Positions 1 to 11,110 of a stretch of DNA of 64,000 bases are shown in pieces. The notes under the pieces were generated by a model. It saw only the letters and a program-made list of their open reading frames with translations. It was not told where the DNA came from and ran no database searches. The position numbers and the translations under genes were made by a program. Source of the DNA: Euglena gracilis (Eukaryota; Euglenida; Euglenophyceae; Euglenales); NCBI GenBank assembly GCA_039621445.1, contig CP154956.1, positions 37,970,553 through 38,034,552 on the forward strand. Reading direction: 5' to 3'. Each line of letters begins with the position of its first letter. Position 1 is the stretch's first letter.

Positions 1-533
1 GGTGGGCTTCCATCAACGCCAAGAGAAGGGACCCACCTCCCCTGGAGGTCGGTGCCAAGGTGTGGTACCGCCCGGAGACACAGCCGGGCACAGACAAGCT
101 AGCCACCAAGTGGAAAAGGGGGACGGTGGTGGCCCGCCGGGGTCGCCACTCCTATGTGGTGGAGCTGGCTCCAGGGGCCCGCCAAGAGGCACACCGGAGC
201 CAGCTCAAGCTCCACACGGAGTATGAGTTCTCCACCGACCCCCTCCCACTTTTCTATTTCAACGACAAGGCGGCCCCCCTGGAGGTGGGCCCGGATGAGT
301 GGGTGGTGGAGGAGATCGTGGGCAGCCGGAACAACCCGGAAACGGGCGTCCCGGAATTTCAGGTGAGGTGGAAAAATTGGGATCCGACGGATCTCCAATG
401 GCTACCATGGTCGGGTTTCTTCCCATCCTACAACGAGGATGTGGTGGACTATTGTGCAGCCAAGGGCATTCCGTTGGAGGTGGTGGGACTTCTCCGCCCC
501 GGGAAGAGGGGGGGGCGGGGACGGGGTCAATAA
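1..533 (+). mobile_element. 3' end of a Ty3/gypsy pol: integrase C-terminus plus chromodomain (partial)
   Basis: An open frame enters from the left edge and stops at 531-533. The first ~65 residues have the integrase C-terminal SH3-like pattern (VWYR, then W-K-G-type strand, SYVVEL, HRSQLKLH). Residues ~95-150 form a chromodomain-like segment (WVVEEIVGSR ... FQVRWKNWDPTDLQWLP ... VVDYCAAKG). This order, integrase tail then chromodomain, is typical of chromoviruses within Ty3/gypsy; the chromodomain would steer integration to marked chromatin. The upstream protease, RT, RNase H and integrase core lie outside the window. The frame shown has no internal stop, so the copy may be fairly young. Confidence 0.8.
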
Positions 534-630
534 CGGGGGAGAGGGGCAGGAGGTGGAGGCGAGGGGACGGCGGGTGCGGGGATTGTGGTGGTGGCGGAGC
601 ACACGCACATCCTTCGCTCTTGTGCGTAGG

Positions 631-1155
631 ATGCAGCGCTACGTGCCCCGTCGCCCCTACGTCCCTGGACCTCTCCCCGTCGCCCCCCCGCCACCATCGG
701 CCGCCGAGGCGGAGGCCACCCTCCTCACCCTCTTGCCCGCCCCCAAGCGCCCCCGCCTGGACACGCCCGCGGAACCTCCCCAGCCGGCCGACTCCCCCCG
801 ACCACCGTCCCCCACACGCCCGGAGGACCTCCGCTCCCTGCTGGCCTACCTCGAGGGGCTGGCGGCGGAGGTGGAGCACCTCCGGAGCGTGGTGGGGCGG
901 TTGGTGGGCGAGGGAGCGCCGCAGCGGGTGGATGCGGAGGTGCAGGCGGAGGCGCCTGGCGAAGGGGACGACCAGGGGAGCGAGGAGGAGGCAAGCGAGT
1001 CGGGGTCGTTGGACCTCCTCGCCGCGGCTGCCACGGCCGGGGACCCCGAGGCCGAGGACGCCGAAGGTGACCAGGTCGGGGAGCCCGGCGGGGTGCTCCA
1101 ACTGCTCCTCGCGGAGTTCGAGCCCTTGTGGCCCGGCTCCGATGAGGACCCCTGA
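631..1155 (+). CDS. Small extra ORF downstream of the chromodomain pol (174 aa, unknown function)
   Basis: ATG at 631 to TGA at 1153-1155, 98 bp after the pol stop. The protein starts MQRYVPRRPYVPGPLPVAPP, has a Pro/Arg-rich first third, a leucine-rich heptad-like stretch (LRSLLAYLEGLAAEVEHLRSVVGRLV) likely to form a coiled coil, and a strongly acidic second half. GC at third positions is very high. I recognise no family. Its place after pol suggests an accessory ORF of the same retroelement (a capsid-like or regulatory factor), but it could be a chance ORF in GC-rich DNA. Confidence 0.5.
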   Translation: MQRYVPRRPYVPGPLPVAPPPPSAAEAEATLLTLLPAPKRPRLDTPAEPPQPADSPRPPSPTRPEDLRSLLAYLEGLAAEVEHLRSVVGRLVGEGAPQRVDAEVQAEAPGEGDDQGSEEEASESGSLDLLAAAATAGDPEAEDAEGDQVGEPGGVLQLLLAEFEPLWPGSDEDP

Positions 1156-1789
1156 GCCCCCCCCGCTGACCCAGACGTAGCCTGGGCCGGCTTACCTGTG
1201 GAGGCCAGCCCACCGGGGGGGGGGGGGGGCAGAAAACGGGGTTGGTGCGGAAAACCTTGGAGGGACCGAGCTGATTTCCTTTGTTTGTTGTTGTTGTTGT
1301 GTTTCGCAGGTTCAATCTCAATTTCAATTTCAGCGAAGTCAACCCCACAGTGCCCCTTGGCTACGGGCGAGGGGGCCAGGAGGGGCGACGGGACGCCCTG
1401 GTGGGGCGAGGCGGCCACAGGAGCACACCGGGGGGGTGGTCCGAAGGGTTGAGGGGGCCCACAGCCCCCCAAGGCTGGCCTCGCCCACCACCCGCGGCCC
1501 ACATAGCGCCCCGAGGGGCAAGCGCCCCACGAGACGAGGCGCCCCACGCGCCGCACGTGCACCACACCGCACGGTGCGGCGCCCGAGGGGCCCACAGGGG
1601 GTCCACAGGCGCCTGCGGGCCCGAGGGCCCACAGGGCCACGGAGGCCCAACGGGTGCCTCGACCCCCCGGGTGTGCATTTTTTTTGAGTCTTTCAAGTGT
1701 TCGGTCGATCTCCATTTCATTTTCGTGTTGCGTTGTCATTAGGCGGTGGAGGTGCCCCGTGGCCAAGTTGGCTCCGGGGGGGGGGGCAC

Positions 1790-2070
1790 CTGCCCATTTT
1801 GTTCAATTTTTGACGGTTGGCTACCCCTCATCGGCCCACCGTGCCGAAGGAGGGGGGGGGCAGCCAATTTTTGACCGATTTTTGCGGTCGTCCACGCCCC
1901 TCCTCGGACCACCAAGCCGGGGGGGGGGGCGCGCCTGCCAATTTTTGACCGATTTTTTTGCGGTCGGCCACACCCCTCCTCGGCCCACCATGCCGGGGGT
2001 GGGGGGGGGGGGCGCCTGCCGATTTTCCACCAATTTTAGAAAATTACACCCCGTCGGCCAATTTTTGATG
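1790..2070. repeat. Imperfect ~70-bp tandem repeat, about four units
   Basis: Units share the core CCAATTTTTGACCGATTTTT followed by GCGGTCG, a C-rich CCCCTCCTCGG(A/C)CCACC stretch and a G-run. They sit just downstream of the Ty3/gypsy coding region, so they may belong to its 3' untranslated region or LTR. No gene is seen. Confidence 0.6.
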
Positions 2071-2099
2071 ATAACCTCGCCGGGGGGGGGCAAGCGCCG

Positions 2100-2820
2100 G
2101 CCCCTCCCCCCACACCAGAGAGAGAGAGAGCGGGGGGGGGGCAGCCCCCCTCTCAAGAGGACGGGCCCCGGCCGAGGCGGCCCGGCCCACAACGCGGGGG
2201 GGGGGGGGCAGCCCCGACAACCTCCACGGGGGGGGGGGGGGGCAGCCCCCTCCTCCAAGGAACGGGCCCCACCCAAGGCGCCTCCCCGGCGCCCCCTCCA
2301 GCACGCACCCCTGCCAAGCCCCCGGGGGCCTTTGGCCCCGGGATACCGGGCAGAGCCCGGAGGCGCCCGTCCCCCTTCTCGCCCCTCCCTTGTACCCCCT
2401 CCCCGACAGCACGCGCCACACACGGCACGTGGCGCCACTGCTTGTGCGTTTCAACAAGAAAAAAAATACAAATTTTTTCAGAGGCGGGAAAGCAAAAGGG
2501 AGGGGGGGGCGGCACCTCGGACCGGCAAAGGAGTCGAATTTAAATTGCACGGCAATTTTTTTGAGGAGGGGAGTGTGCGCGGTCCGAGGGTGCCCGCCCC
2601 AAGGAGGGGTCCCAAGGGGGCCCAAAGGGGCCACGAAGGGCCGCAAGGGGGCTCCAAGGCCCCCAAGGGCCTTTTGAGGCCCCACTGGCCCCCAAGGGGG
2701 CCCCACAGCCCATTGTGAGCAAGCCAAGGGAAGGTAAAGGAGGGGGCAGTTTGAGGGGGCCAACAGGCAACCCCCAAGGGGATGCGCAAGCCCTGAAGGG
2801 CTTTGTGCAATCATGCGCAC
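2100..2820. other. G/C-homopolymer-rich non-coding stretch
   Basis: Runs of 7-13 G alternate with GGCCCC-rich sequence. Every frame here is low-complexity Pro/Gly/Arg. Nothing recognisable. It may be the 3' flank of the retroelement at 1-1155. Confidence 0.5.
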
Positions 2821-3067
2821 CCCCTTGGTGGGCGCTTGGGATGGCACAATTCATTAAGAATTGCGCAGAGTATACCAAGTAGCCCCCCCAGCTGTAGCCC
2901 CCCTCCAATTGTACATTTTCTGTGCAGGGCTCTGTTCACATCATTTGTGTGACCAATTGTTTGCTTGCAAGCCAATTCAAGGAAATCAAGGAGATACAAA
3001 TTACAAATTTCAAGTTCAAGTCTCATTGATTTTTCAAGTATTCAAGTTCATTTGTTGAGACAAAAGT

Positions 3068-3280
3068 ATGTCTTTTCCCAATTCTGCAGCTTCACCTACA
3101 CCAACACCAACCCCCACCCCACTTTTTCACCAAGGGGAAACCCCTGTGGGCCCGACGGGCTCAAACTTAAACGATCCTACGCGGGTTGCGCCGCCAGGGG
3201 TCCCTTCACAGGGACCTCAGGAGGGGCAACCCCTACAACCGGTCCTGGCAATTGTAATTACTACCAGTGGCATTCCCTAA
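3068..3280 (+). CDS. Short Pro/Thr-rich ORF, possibly a retroelement remnant (70 aa)
   Basis: ATG at 3068, stop at 3280. The product begins MSFPNSAASPTPTPTPTPLF and is Pro/Thr/Gly-rich throughout, with no known domain. Upstream is AT-rich sequence with repeated CAAGTTCAAGT-like words. Such ORFs resemble disordered N-termini of retrotransposon gag, but there is no further support. Confidence 0.2.
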   Translation: MSFPNSAASPTPTPTPTPLFHQGETPVGPTGSNLNDPTRVAPPGVPSQGPQEGQPLQPVLAIVITTSGIP

Positions 3281-3589
3281 TTCCAAAAGTGAATCCTAAT
3301 TTCAGTTCATTTCTTCTGTTTCTGTGCAGCTGGCAACAAACGTGCACTGTTTACCTGGGCTTACCTGGATGTCTTTGGACTTATCTGGAAGTGCACTCTG
3401 ATTGGGAATTTTGCCTGCAGCTGGTCAAGTCAAGAAAAGTTGCAAGTTGGGACCTGCTGGAAGCATGCAAAGGGCACCAGGGGTAAAACACATGTACTCT
3501 TTCTTGACGGTTTTTTTCGTGCTCCTTTTTTTTGGTTTTAACTTTCTGGTGGGGCACCTGAGACTTTCATTCCTGGAAGTTTAGCTGAA

Positions 3590-5591
3590 AACCCAGATGA
3601 GTTCACCACTTTTCTGGGCGGCAGGGTCTACTTTTTCATGTTTATTTTGAATCCTGAATTCAGTAACTCCTTGACGACGCTGTTCGGGTGACTTTTCAAA
3701 AGGTTTTTGGTGGGTCCAGCAGTAAAACGTCGTCCAGGTGAATAAACACAGGGATGTCCCTTTTTTTCCACAGCGTTTCAAAAGTCTTCATCCCTGACAT
3801 TGAAATCTGGGGCATTAAATTTAGCCCAAAGCACCCTGTTTGAAATTTCCAGCTCTGCCCCCCTCGTTGATGCCTTAGGTATGGCGTTAGGCCTGGACTT
3901 AATGTCATAAAAGTAGGCATCCTTTAGGTCTATTTTTGCTGCCCAGTGGCCATTTTACAAAGCTGGAAATGTGTGCTGGATATGATCCAGTTTGAATTTT
4001 TTCTTGTTATTGCTGATTTATTTCTCTGCAGTCGCTGATGATGCTCCATTTTGTTGTTCCCCCTTGTAGTTTCGAAATTTAGAAACCATGGGGTTAAATG
4101 CTGGGTGTCTGAATCCGGAACAGGTTTTATTGACCCAGTTTTTTCGTGATCCAATAGGATTTTTTCTGCCTGGTTTAGGTCCAAGTTGGCTCTGGGTTTT
4201 GGGTGGGTGGTCAATTTTTGGGGATTCTCCCTTGGGGGTTGAATCCCATTTTTTATCAATTGACAGGTTGCTGGTGGGACATTTTGTTCCACCATTTTAC
4301 GCTTTTTGAAGTTTCTGGTGCCGGGGGGTGTCTCTCCACTTTTCTTCCATGGAAGTTATTTCTCCAAGTATCTGGTTTTGTGGGGTTCTGGGTGTTTGAG
4401 ATGGTGACCATTTCCCATCTCATGGACATTTTGGTATGAAAGCTGTGACCTGCTGATGGGTGGTTGGGATAATGGCAACCCCTGGGTCCACAGGAGGTTG
4501 TCGAAAATCTGCAGCGGGGGTGTGCCTGCATTTCTCACACACTCTCTGGTTCTCCACTCTGATCTTGTTGTTGGCAAACATACCATAGAGGGGACTCAGG
4601 GGGTCCCCCCCTCGGATGGATCTTCCCCTGCCATGGACAAAACGAAAATACTTGACAGGGGTGTCAGTGTGGATCCCCTTTCCTCCTCCATAAGGTCCAC
4701 TATGGGTACCTTTTCCCCCTTGTCCAAGTAAAGGGCTTCTATGTGTCCCTTTGGGGGGCTGGGCCTTGTCAGGCCCTATTGGGATGCAGTTGGTTAGCTT
4801 CTGGCCACCAGGGCCTGGAAAGTGATGCCCCATTGGGCTTGAAATTGTTCGCCGTAATGGCCTTGGCCCCCATGGCCTGGCTTCTCTTTGTCTTTGGCTT
4901 GAATTGATGTGGGTCTCCAGCTGCATGTGTAGTCTTGGGGGGCCTCTGTGGGCCTCCCCTTCCCCCAATTTTTGATGCCTAGCCTTGCAGAGGATTTTCG
5001 CCTTGCAGACGTTGCAAATGAAACTGGCTTCCATGGCCTTGGATATAATTCTTGCATCCATGGCCTTGGTATACTTTGTTTGGTGTCCCCCACTTCCCCT
5101 TAGGGGTCGTCGTGTTAGAAAATATAGGGAGACTGACTTTAAAGACCTCTTCTGCCCCTTCCTGTGGGGAGTTGCTGGGTGTTTCGGCCTCCATGGCCCC
5201 CACCTTGTCCTCGATTCCATCTTCCCCACGTTTGTTTGAAATGTGTTTGTTGGCCTCGTGGGACATGTCTCTGGCACCCTGTGGGTTTCTTCTGTCCCAT
5301 CTTGCTTGGCTTTTGTGCCCCAATGCCGATTCCTTTCTTCCCGTATTGGGCTGGGATACCTTCCTTCTTCAGGTCTTTCTGAACACTGTGGTCCACTGTC
5401 CGTGGCCGTCACTGGGGGGTTTTTTTTTTGCTGGAAAATTTCTGAGATCTGGGGGAAGGTGCGGCCACGGTTCGCCACGTTTCGTCCGCACCCTCAGGTT
5501 CTCCAGCTGCTGCGGTGACTGCTGCTCCGGGTAGTTCACGTCGACTGGATAGTTCCAATTTCTTCTCCGCAGCATTGTTCATTGAAGTCAA
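3590..5591 (-). mobile_element. Degenerate DIRS-type retrotransposon, copy 1 (gag and start of RT)
   Basis: Reading down the minus strand from an ATG at 5591, a gag-like protein with the same layout as copy 2 (Ala-rich start, then a long basic Gly/Gln/His-rich body) runs to about 4420, with a frame change near 5410. It contains a Cys pair (VCEKCRHTPAADFRQPP). From 4295 to 3590 comes a reverse transcriptase broken by frameshifts: PPATCQLIKNGIQPP, then ARANLDLNQAEKILLDH, TYLKDAYFYDIKSR and the catalytic-type FIHLDDVLLLDP. The LDD motif and flanks fit DIRS RT. RNase H and tyrosine recombinase are missing from this copy. Stops and shifts make it non-functional. Confidence 0.7.
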
Positions 5592-6386
5592 ATTGAAATT
5601 ACAAATTGTAAATTGATGTTCCGTCTCGTTCGTGTCCTTCTGGATATTCGTTTGATATTGATTTCTACTCTTGGTTCGTCTTCGCTCTAAACTCTGTTCC
5701 TTTCTTCTTTGTTGTCGAAGGACAACTTAGGAATCAGCCAACTCCGGCGAAAAAGGCACTAGGCGCAGACCCCTAACCCAGCGCACCAAACCAATCACAA
5801 CAAACCGCCGGCGAGCAATGCAGGGCCTCAAAATGGCAAAGTGCGGAGCCCGTGGTGTCTGTCTTATTCTTCTTACTTGACCATCCACGAGTATTCAACC
5901 AACACCGGCTAAAAAGTGACCCCTAACCCAACGGGGGGGGGGAACACCCTTCAAAACTGCACCGAAGAATAAGGCACGGGCGAAGCCTGGACGGAACAAG
6001 GGCAAAGTGCGGAGCCCGCGGTGTCGTTTTTGACGGCTGGGTCCAAAAAAAGAGGGGTCGGGATTTTGGCAGGCTATTTGGTGCCCAATTTTCCTGCCAT
6101 GTTCCATTCAATAGTACTCACTCGAGGAAAACAGACCAGGGAGGAAGGGACACCGAGGGCGAACCACAAAGATCTTTTGATTGTGACGCGTTGGGTTAGG
6201 AGTCCCTGCTTCGTGCCTTTTTTCGACGGAGTTGGCTGATTGCTGAATTGATCTTCGACACCCAGAAGAAAGGAGAACACCTCAACTCAAGACTACGAAG
6301 TCACCAAAGAAAGTCAAATTCAATTTCCCGAACGATAAGAACCAGCTGAATATCAAACTTCAAAAAAAAATCACTAACTGACTTCA
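5592..6386. repeat. Head-to-head terminal region shared by the two DIRS copies
   Basis: The non-coding leaders of the two DIRS copies face each other. The reverse complement of 5708-5800 matches 6181-6265 (TTGTGA..., GGGTTAGG, TTTTTCG(C/A)CGGAGTTGGCTGATT). A marker word, GCAAAGTGCGGAGCCCG followed by GGTGTC, occurs at about 5838 and 6002 and again at about 9457 and 9774. These repeats delimit the elements. Confidence 0.65.
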
Positions 6387-7133
6387 ATGAAAGATGAATT
6401 GGGGAAGACATTGGTATTACAACGAGAAGCAGCGGTGGCCGCAGCAGCTGGAAAACATGTAGATGCGGACAAGCCATGGAAAGCTGTGGTCACCCCTTCC
6501 CCACCCCTCTCAGAAATTTCACCACAGCCAAACCACCCCAGTGACCACAGCCCTTGGCAGACAGTGGTCAAGAAGTCCAGAAAGGGGAAAGCACCAATGG
6601 CCCCAGGCCTTCCAAGGCCCAGCCCAGACACATCTTACAGGGCCCAGCCCAGACAGGTCTTACAGGGCCAAGTACCCTTACAATTAAAGATACCAGCCAG
6701 GAATTCAGGTCAAAGGGCCAGAGCCCACATGGGCAGATGGAACCAAGGCCAAGGGGGAGAACATCACAGAGGCCATGGAGGCCAGTATTTCAAGTCAACT
6801 CCCACTGGGAGAGTTCAACCAAAAGGTCTGCCAAAAACGTCTTTTCAAAAAGTACTTTCCACATTCCCCACTAAGAGGCAGGGGCCTCAAATGCCCCCCA
6901 AGATTTCAATGCATAGGAGCCAAGGACAGAGAAATATTCCCAAGACCCAAGGGGGGTCAAGACCATTCAACAAGGGCAGGGGACCCTTTCAAAGCAGGGC
7001 CATTGCGGCCAATATCTGCTGGGCCACGACAGCATTCCCAAGGCCACGAAGGCAACACACCAGGGCCATGGAGGCCATTTATTTTAAAGCCCTCTGGGCA
7101 CATTATGCACAGGCCACTGGGGCCAGAAGCTGA
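6387..7133 (+). CDS. DIRS copy 2 gag-like ORF
   Basis: ATG at 6387, open for 248 codons. The first 50 residues (MKDELGKTLVLQREAAVAAA...) match the start of copy 1 on the opposite strand. The rest is basic and rich in Gly, Gln, Pro and His, as expected for a nucleic-acid-binding gag. After 7133 the frame is broken, but similarity to copy 1 continues to about 7580 in another frame. It would form the particle for DIRS reverse transcription if intact. Confidence 0.55.
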   Translation: MKDELGKTLVLQREAAVAAAAGKHVDADKPWKAVVTPSPPLSEISPQPNHPSDHSPWQTVVKKSRKGKAPMAPGLPRPSPDTSYRAQPRQVLQGQVPLQLKIPARNSGQRARAHMGRWNQGQGGEHHRGHGGQYFKSTPTGRVQPKGLPKTSFQKVLSTFPTKRQGPQMPPKISMHRSQGQRNIPKTQGGSRPFNKGRGPFQSRAIAANICWATTAFPRPRRQHTRAMEAIYFKALWAHYAQATGARS

Positions 7134-8904
7134 GAGGCAGCTCCAGAGGGGCTCTTTATATAAATCATCAGCCACAGGCGGAAGAGGGAACCCCAGTTTG
7201 CATCAAGGAGGATCAGGTGGAAGGCCCCTAACAGCATTTACGCTTCTTCATTCCAAGGATAATTTGTCAAGGGGGACCCTCAGAGGCCCACCTATGGTAT
7301 GGCAACCAACCATATCAACAGCAAGAAGGCCAGTTAGTCAAAACAGGGGCAGTAAGCTCTACAGTATGGAACCCAACAACAAGATCCTCCAGAGAGAGTG
7401 TGAGGAGAGAGGGAGAGCATGCATGTACATCCCCCCAGAATCAGTTAAATTTGCAAAATGCTCAATTCCTAGGGGCTCTAGGGGCTGTCCCATGTCCAAC
7501 AACCCCAACCCAGCCCCCCTAAAATACACTGCTGGAAATGATAAATGCAAAGGAGAAACAATGGGGAGACACCCCCCTGAATGAAAGACTCCAAAAGAGC
7601 TTAAAATGGAGGCAGAAAAAGGCACCCCCAGCAACCTGTCAGCTCATCAAGGATGACATTCAACCCCCCTGGGTAAATCCTTCCAAATCGTCCACCCACC
7701 CAAAGGCCAGAGCCAACCTGGGGGGCAGACCCTTCCACCAAGGTGAAACCAGAGAGTTACACTCAGACAGCAGCATCCATGCGTGGGGGGGGATAGACAT
7801 CCACACTGGAAGTACTGTCCAGGAGTTTTGGAGAGAAAACTCCATTTTACATATAAACGTCAAATAATTACATGCAGCAATAAACACAGTGAAAAATGTA
7901 AGCAAACCAGGGGAAACTGTGTCCCTGTCAGTAGACAATCAGGTGATTTTTTTTTACCTGACAAAAGGGGGGGAGGAAAGACCCTTTCAACGACATGCTT
8001 CGACCCTTATTCAAATGGTGCATGAAGCACAACAAAATACCCTTATAGTTATTGTGTTCAATCAGAAAAATGCCTAGCAGACCCCATCAGCAGATAGGAA
8101 ATGGACAGGGGGGATTACTCCCTAGATCCACAACTTTTTCAATGGCTAAGGCAGTATTTCCAAAATGTCGTTCAGTTGTAAACAGATTGATTTGCCTCCC
8201 CAGGCAACAAAAGACTGCCCAAATCTGTGGCCAGGTGGCCCCACTGGAGGCTACAGCAGTGGATGAATTGCAATGTCCACTGGAAAACATGGGGAGACTT
8301 TATGCCAACAACAACAACCCCCCATTGGTCAATAGTTCAAAATTTTCTCCCCAGACTGAAAGCACTTCCCCACACCACAGTTTTGATGGTCACCCCCCCA
8401 TTGGTATTCAGCCACCTGGTGGCCCCAATTAATAAAGGTGGAAGTGCCAGGGACCCCCTGCCTGAAAAACACCCCCTACAGGGGCATTTTCAAAAACTGC
8501 AGGGGAAAGAAAATGCAACCCCCCAGATAGCCCTTTCTTTGCATGATTTGCTCAGGCAAATCCTGGAGGGGGAACAAATACAAAATAAGACCATTGAAAA
8601 TTTCCTGGAAAAAATCCCAGTCTAAAACGGTATCAAAGTGCTTTCACGCTGTTATGGGTAATTTTGCCAAAAAAAATGGGGGTACCCCCCCCCTGAAGCC
8701 ACAACCGACCTAGTTGCTGACGATTTGGTACAATTATTTCAATTTCTAAGGCCCAGGCCCGTAATGCATACAGTGCTATGCTTTGATTCCTGGGTTTGGT
8801 GTATTGAGATTCCACACGATGTTGACACTGTACAAGAGGCTCTGGAACCAAAAACTGGGGGAAAAAAGGTGCATTTTGGGATCCCCTCCCAATCCTCCTG
8901 GGGC

Positions 8905-9440
8905 TGGCCAAGGCCCCCTTTCCCACTGATATGTGTACATTGCGCACACAGCTTATTTTTTTGCTCACGAATCCTCTGTTTATACAGATCTTCAGATTTG
9001 GAGAGAATCAAACGCACAACCAGTGTGTTGGGCAAGGCGCCCTATATTAAAATTAGGCGTAAAGGCCAAAAATTCCACAAATGGAAAAGAGCTGTGTCCA
9101 TACCAAAATGCCCCAAAATAAGCCCATTTCCTTTGATGGTGTCATAAGTTGCAGCAACAAGGTCATGCGTCAGACCTGGGGGGCCCCTTCTGATTTCACC
9201 AAAACCACCTTTTAAGCCCATTAGTGCAGATACCACTGCTTCGATAGCTAAAGATTTTTTGGCCAAACATGGTGTACCCCCCAGGTTTTTGGGGGCCCAT
9301 TCCACCAGAGGGGCAGGAGTTGGTTTAGTCAAAAAATTGGGCCCTTCTGCCCAAGAAGTTTTTGAGATTGGCCCGTGGAGGAGGGTGGAGGATTTTTCAG
9401 CCCATTATCAACGACTTGGTGCCCAAGGTGCCCTGGAAAA
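8905..9440 (+). pseudogene. DIRS tyrosine recombinase (one in-frame stop)
   Basis: One frame carries the whole C-terminal catalytic domain. The first half has RILCLYRSSDLERIKRTTS and IKIRRKGQKFHKWKRAV. The second half has GAHSTRGAGVGLVKKLG and WRRVEDFSAHYQRLGA, giving the HxxR box and the terminal Tyr of the family. A TAA at 9145-9147 interrupts the frame between the halves. The enzyme would integrate circular DIRS cDNA. Apart from the stop it is unusually well kept compared with the RT. Confidence 0.7.
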
Positions 9441-9859
9441 TCAGGCCTCACAAGGGCACAGTGCGGAGCCCGAGGCGTCTCGCACTCCCTCGAGGACAGC
9501 CGACCAGGGAGGAAGGGACACCGAGGGCGAAGCACAAAGACCTTGCGAGCCCGACCCCCTCGCCCGTAAAAGAAAATTTGTCCTCAAAAGCCTTCGGTTA
9601 GCAGAAAATGGGGGCCAGGGGGGGGAGAGGGAGGGGACCCCCCCCAAGTGGGCAGAGACAGCGTCGCAGCCGTCACGTCGGAGCCACAGGCGGCAGCAAG
9701 CAGGGACTCCCCACCCAACGCGTCACAATCGAACAACAGATCGCCGGCGAGCAACGCATGGCCTCACAAGGCAAAGTGCGGAGCCCGAGGTGTCATGGAT
9801 TTCTGGGGGGTGGGTTTGGATTTTTGGGCATTGGAGCCCCGGCGCCCCTATTTGATGTT

Positions 9860-10380
9860 TTCTGAAAGGTCAAGAGTTAACCTTGTTTTGGGCTTCGTCG
9901 GTGCCCCTTCCTCCCCTCTCGGTCTTGGGGCCCCTGAGGGGTGGGGCGGTCGGGCTCCGCACTGCAAAAAAGTCAAGGGGGCCGGGGGGGGGGGCTCCAC
10001 AAATTTTTTTGTTTCAAAGCGTTCTCCAAATTTTCTTGGTACCCAACCGATGGTGCAAACGCCCCAACACTTATCCACTGACAAATTTCAAAAACCTTTC
10101 AATTATTAAAACTTTCCAGTGCTTTTCTCTGGTTAAATATCAGGCATATGCATGGAAGGCATATGCCGCTTTTATTTCACTGGAGAGTGCCCTTTCGCAT
10201 TGCATCAAAAAAAAAGCATCCATAATATGCCCTTCAGTTGTTTAGTTGTTTTTTCCCCCGGAGCCTTGGGCTCGGTCGGAGCCCGAGGACGCCGAACCAC
10301 AAAAGCATACACAAAAAATTAGAATAGCACACAATGTACAAAAAAAGTGCATGTCCTCACTGGTTCTCTGTGGCTGGATC
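9860..10380. other. Non-coding stretch, nothing recognised
   Basis: G-rich then AT-rich sequence with a short direct repeat of GCATATG. No supported gene, RNA or repeat family. Confidence 0.4.
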
Positions 10381-10386
10381 CTGAAG

Positions 10387-10460
10387 TGAGGCACTGCAGG
10401 TGCACAGACAACACGTTCGCCATGCTCTTGAAGAGCGTGTCTCCGGTGACGGGAGGTGGC
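10387..10460 (-). CDS. Candidate isolated exon (GDTLFKSMANVLSVHLQ)
   Basis: In one minus frame nearly every third codon position is G or C, unlike the flanks. The peptide is PPPVTGDTLFKSMANVLSVH plus a few residues. The edges fit the local nonconventional intron rule (CTGGCAGC before, CTTCAG after). GDTLFKSMANVL resembles the start of OTU-type proteases (GDCLFRSIA) but has Thr where the catalytic Cys would be, so the likeness is weak. Gene membership is unknown. Confidence 0.25.
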
Positions 10461-10979
10461 GCTGCCAGGCATCTGGGAGGTGTCGAGCGGAAGCCACCTG
10501 CCTGCCGTGCCCCAACTGACGCTGGCACCGAAACCATTCGGCCAAGAGGTTGGCCTGCGGACGGGGGGATGCGCCGAATTAAAAAGCGAGGCTGAAGGGG
10601 CTCGGGAGAGACAGATTGGGATTTGAAGCTGAGCTGAACCGTCCACTGCAGTGACGGGGCACGGCTGCGGCAAATGCCATCGCCACATTCGTTCGTGTTT
10701 CGCTGCAACCCATTGCCCAGGGCCTGCCATTGCGTACCTAGGGTTCCTTTCCATGTTCAGATGGGGAAAAACCAAACCAGTCCCAAACTCCCAGTCAGCC
10801 TGACCATGCCTCAACGGACTTTGACCATCACCCCCCCCCCCCAGAACTATTCTGGCGACTTCGGCGCCAGGTGAGTCCCAAATCCAAAAACCAGTTGATC
10901 ATTTTGAAAAACAAATCAATCACCCGTGAGGGACAGGGTCGGTGCACATTATGCTCCGACCTGTGCTGTGGTTTGTTCT

Positions 10980-11110
10980 ATGTCTGCACACACACGACGC
11001 ACGCATGCATGCACACATGCATGCATGCATGCACGCATGCAAGCACCGCCCACCACCCACCCACCCACCCAAACACACGTACGAATGCACACACAAACAC
11101 CAAGGTTAAT
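10980..11110. repeat. CA/ATGC microsatellite
   Basis: Mixed (CA)n, (ATGC)n and (CCCA)n simple sequence. Confidence 0.8.

Larger units (their letters stand above)
6119..9800 (+). mobile_element. DIRS-type retrotransposon, copy 2 (gag, RT remnant, RNase H, tyrosine recombinase)
   Basis: Order along the plus strand: gag-like ORF (6387-7133 plus remnants), start of RT (PPATCQLIKDDIQPPW at about 7630, joined directly to downstream sequence so the RT core is deleted), RNase H region from about 7750 (LHSDSSIHAWGGIDIHTGS, HINVK, SLSVDNQVIFFYLTKGG), a DIRS-specific segment around 8110-8440 (LFQWLRQYFQN, WPHWRLQQWMNCNVHW), and a tyrosine recombinase to about 9440. Ends carry repeats: 6119-6175 is repeated directly at 9488-9545, and 6181-6217 is inverted at 9691-9728, the mixed direct/inverted pattern of DIRS internal complementary regions. 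Several stops make it defective. Confidence 0.75.

Noticed and set aside
259-1348. Large overlapping Pro/Arg-rich frames on the minus strand opposite the Ty3/gypsy ORFs
   Set aside because: Shadows of high-GC coding on the plus strand; no domain likeness.
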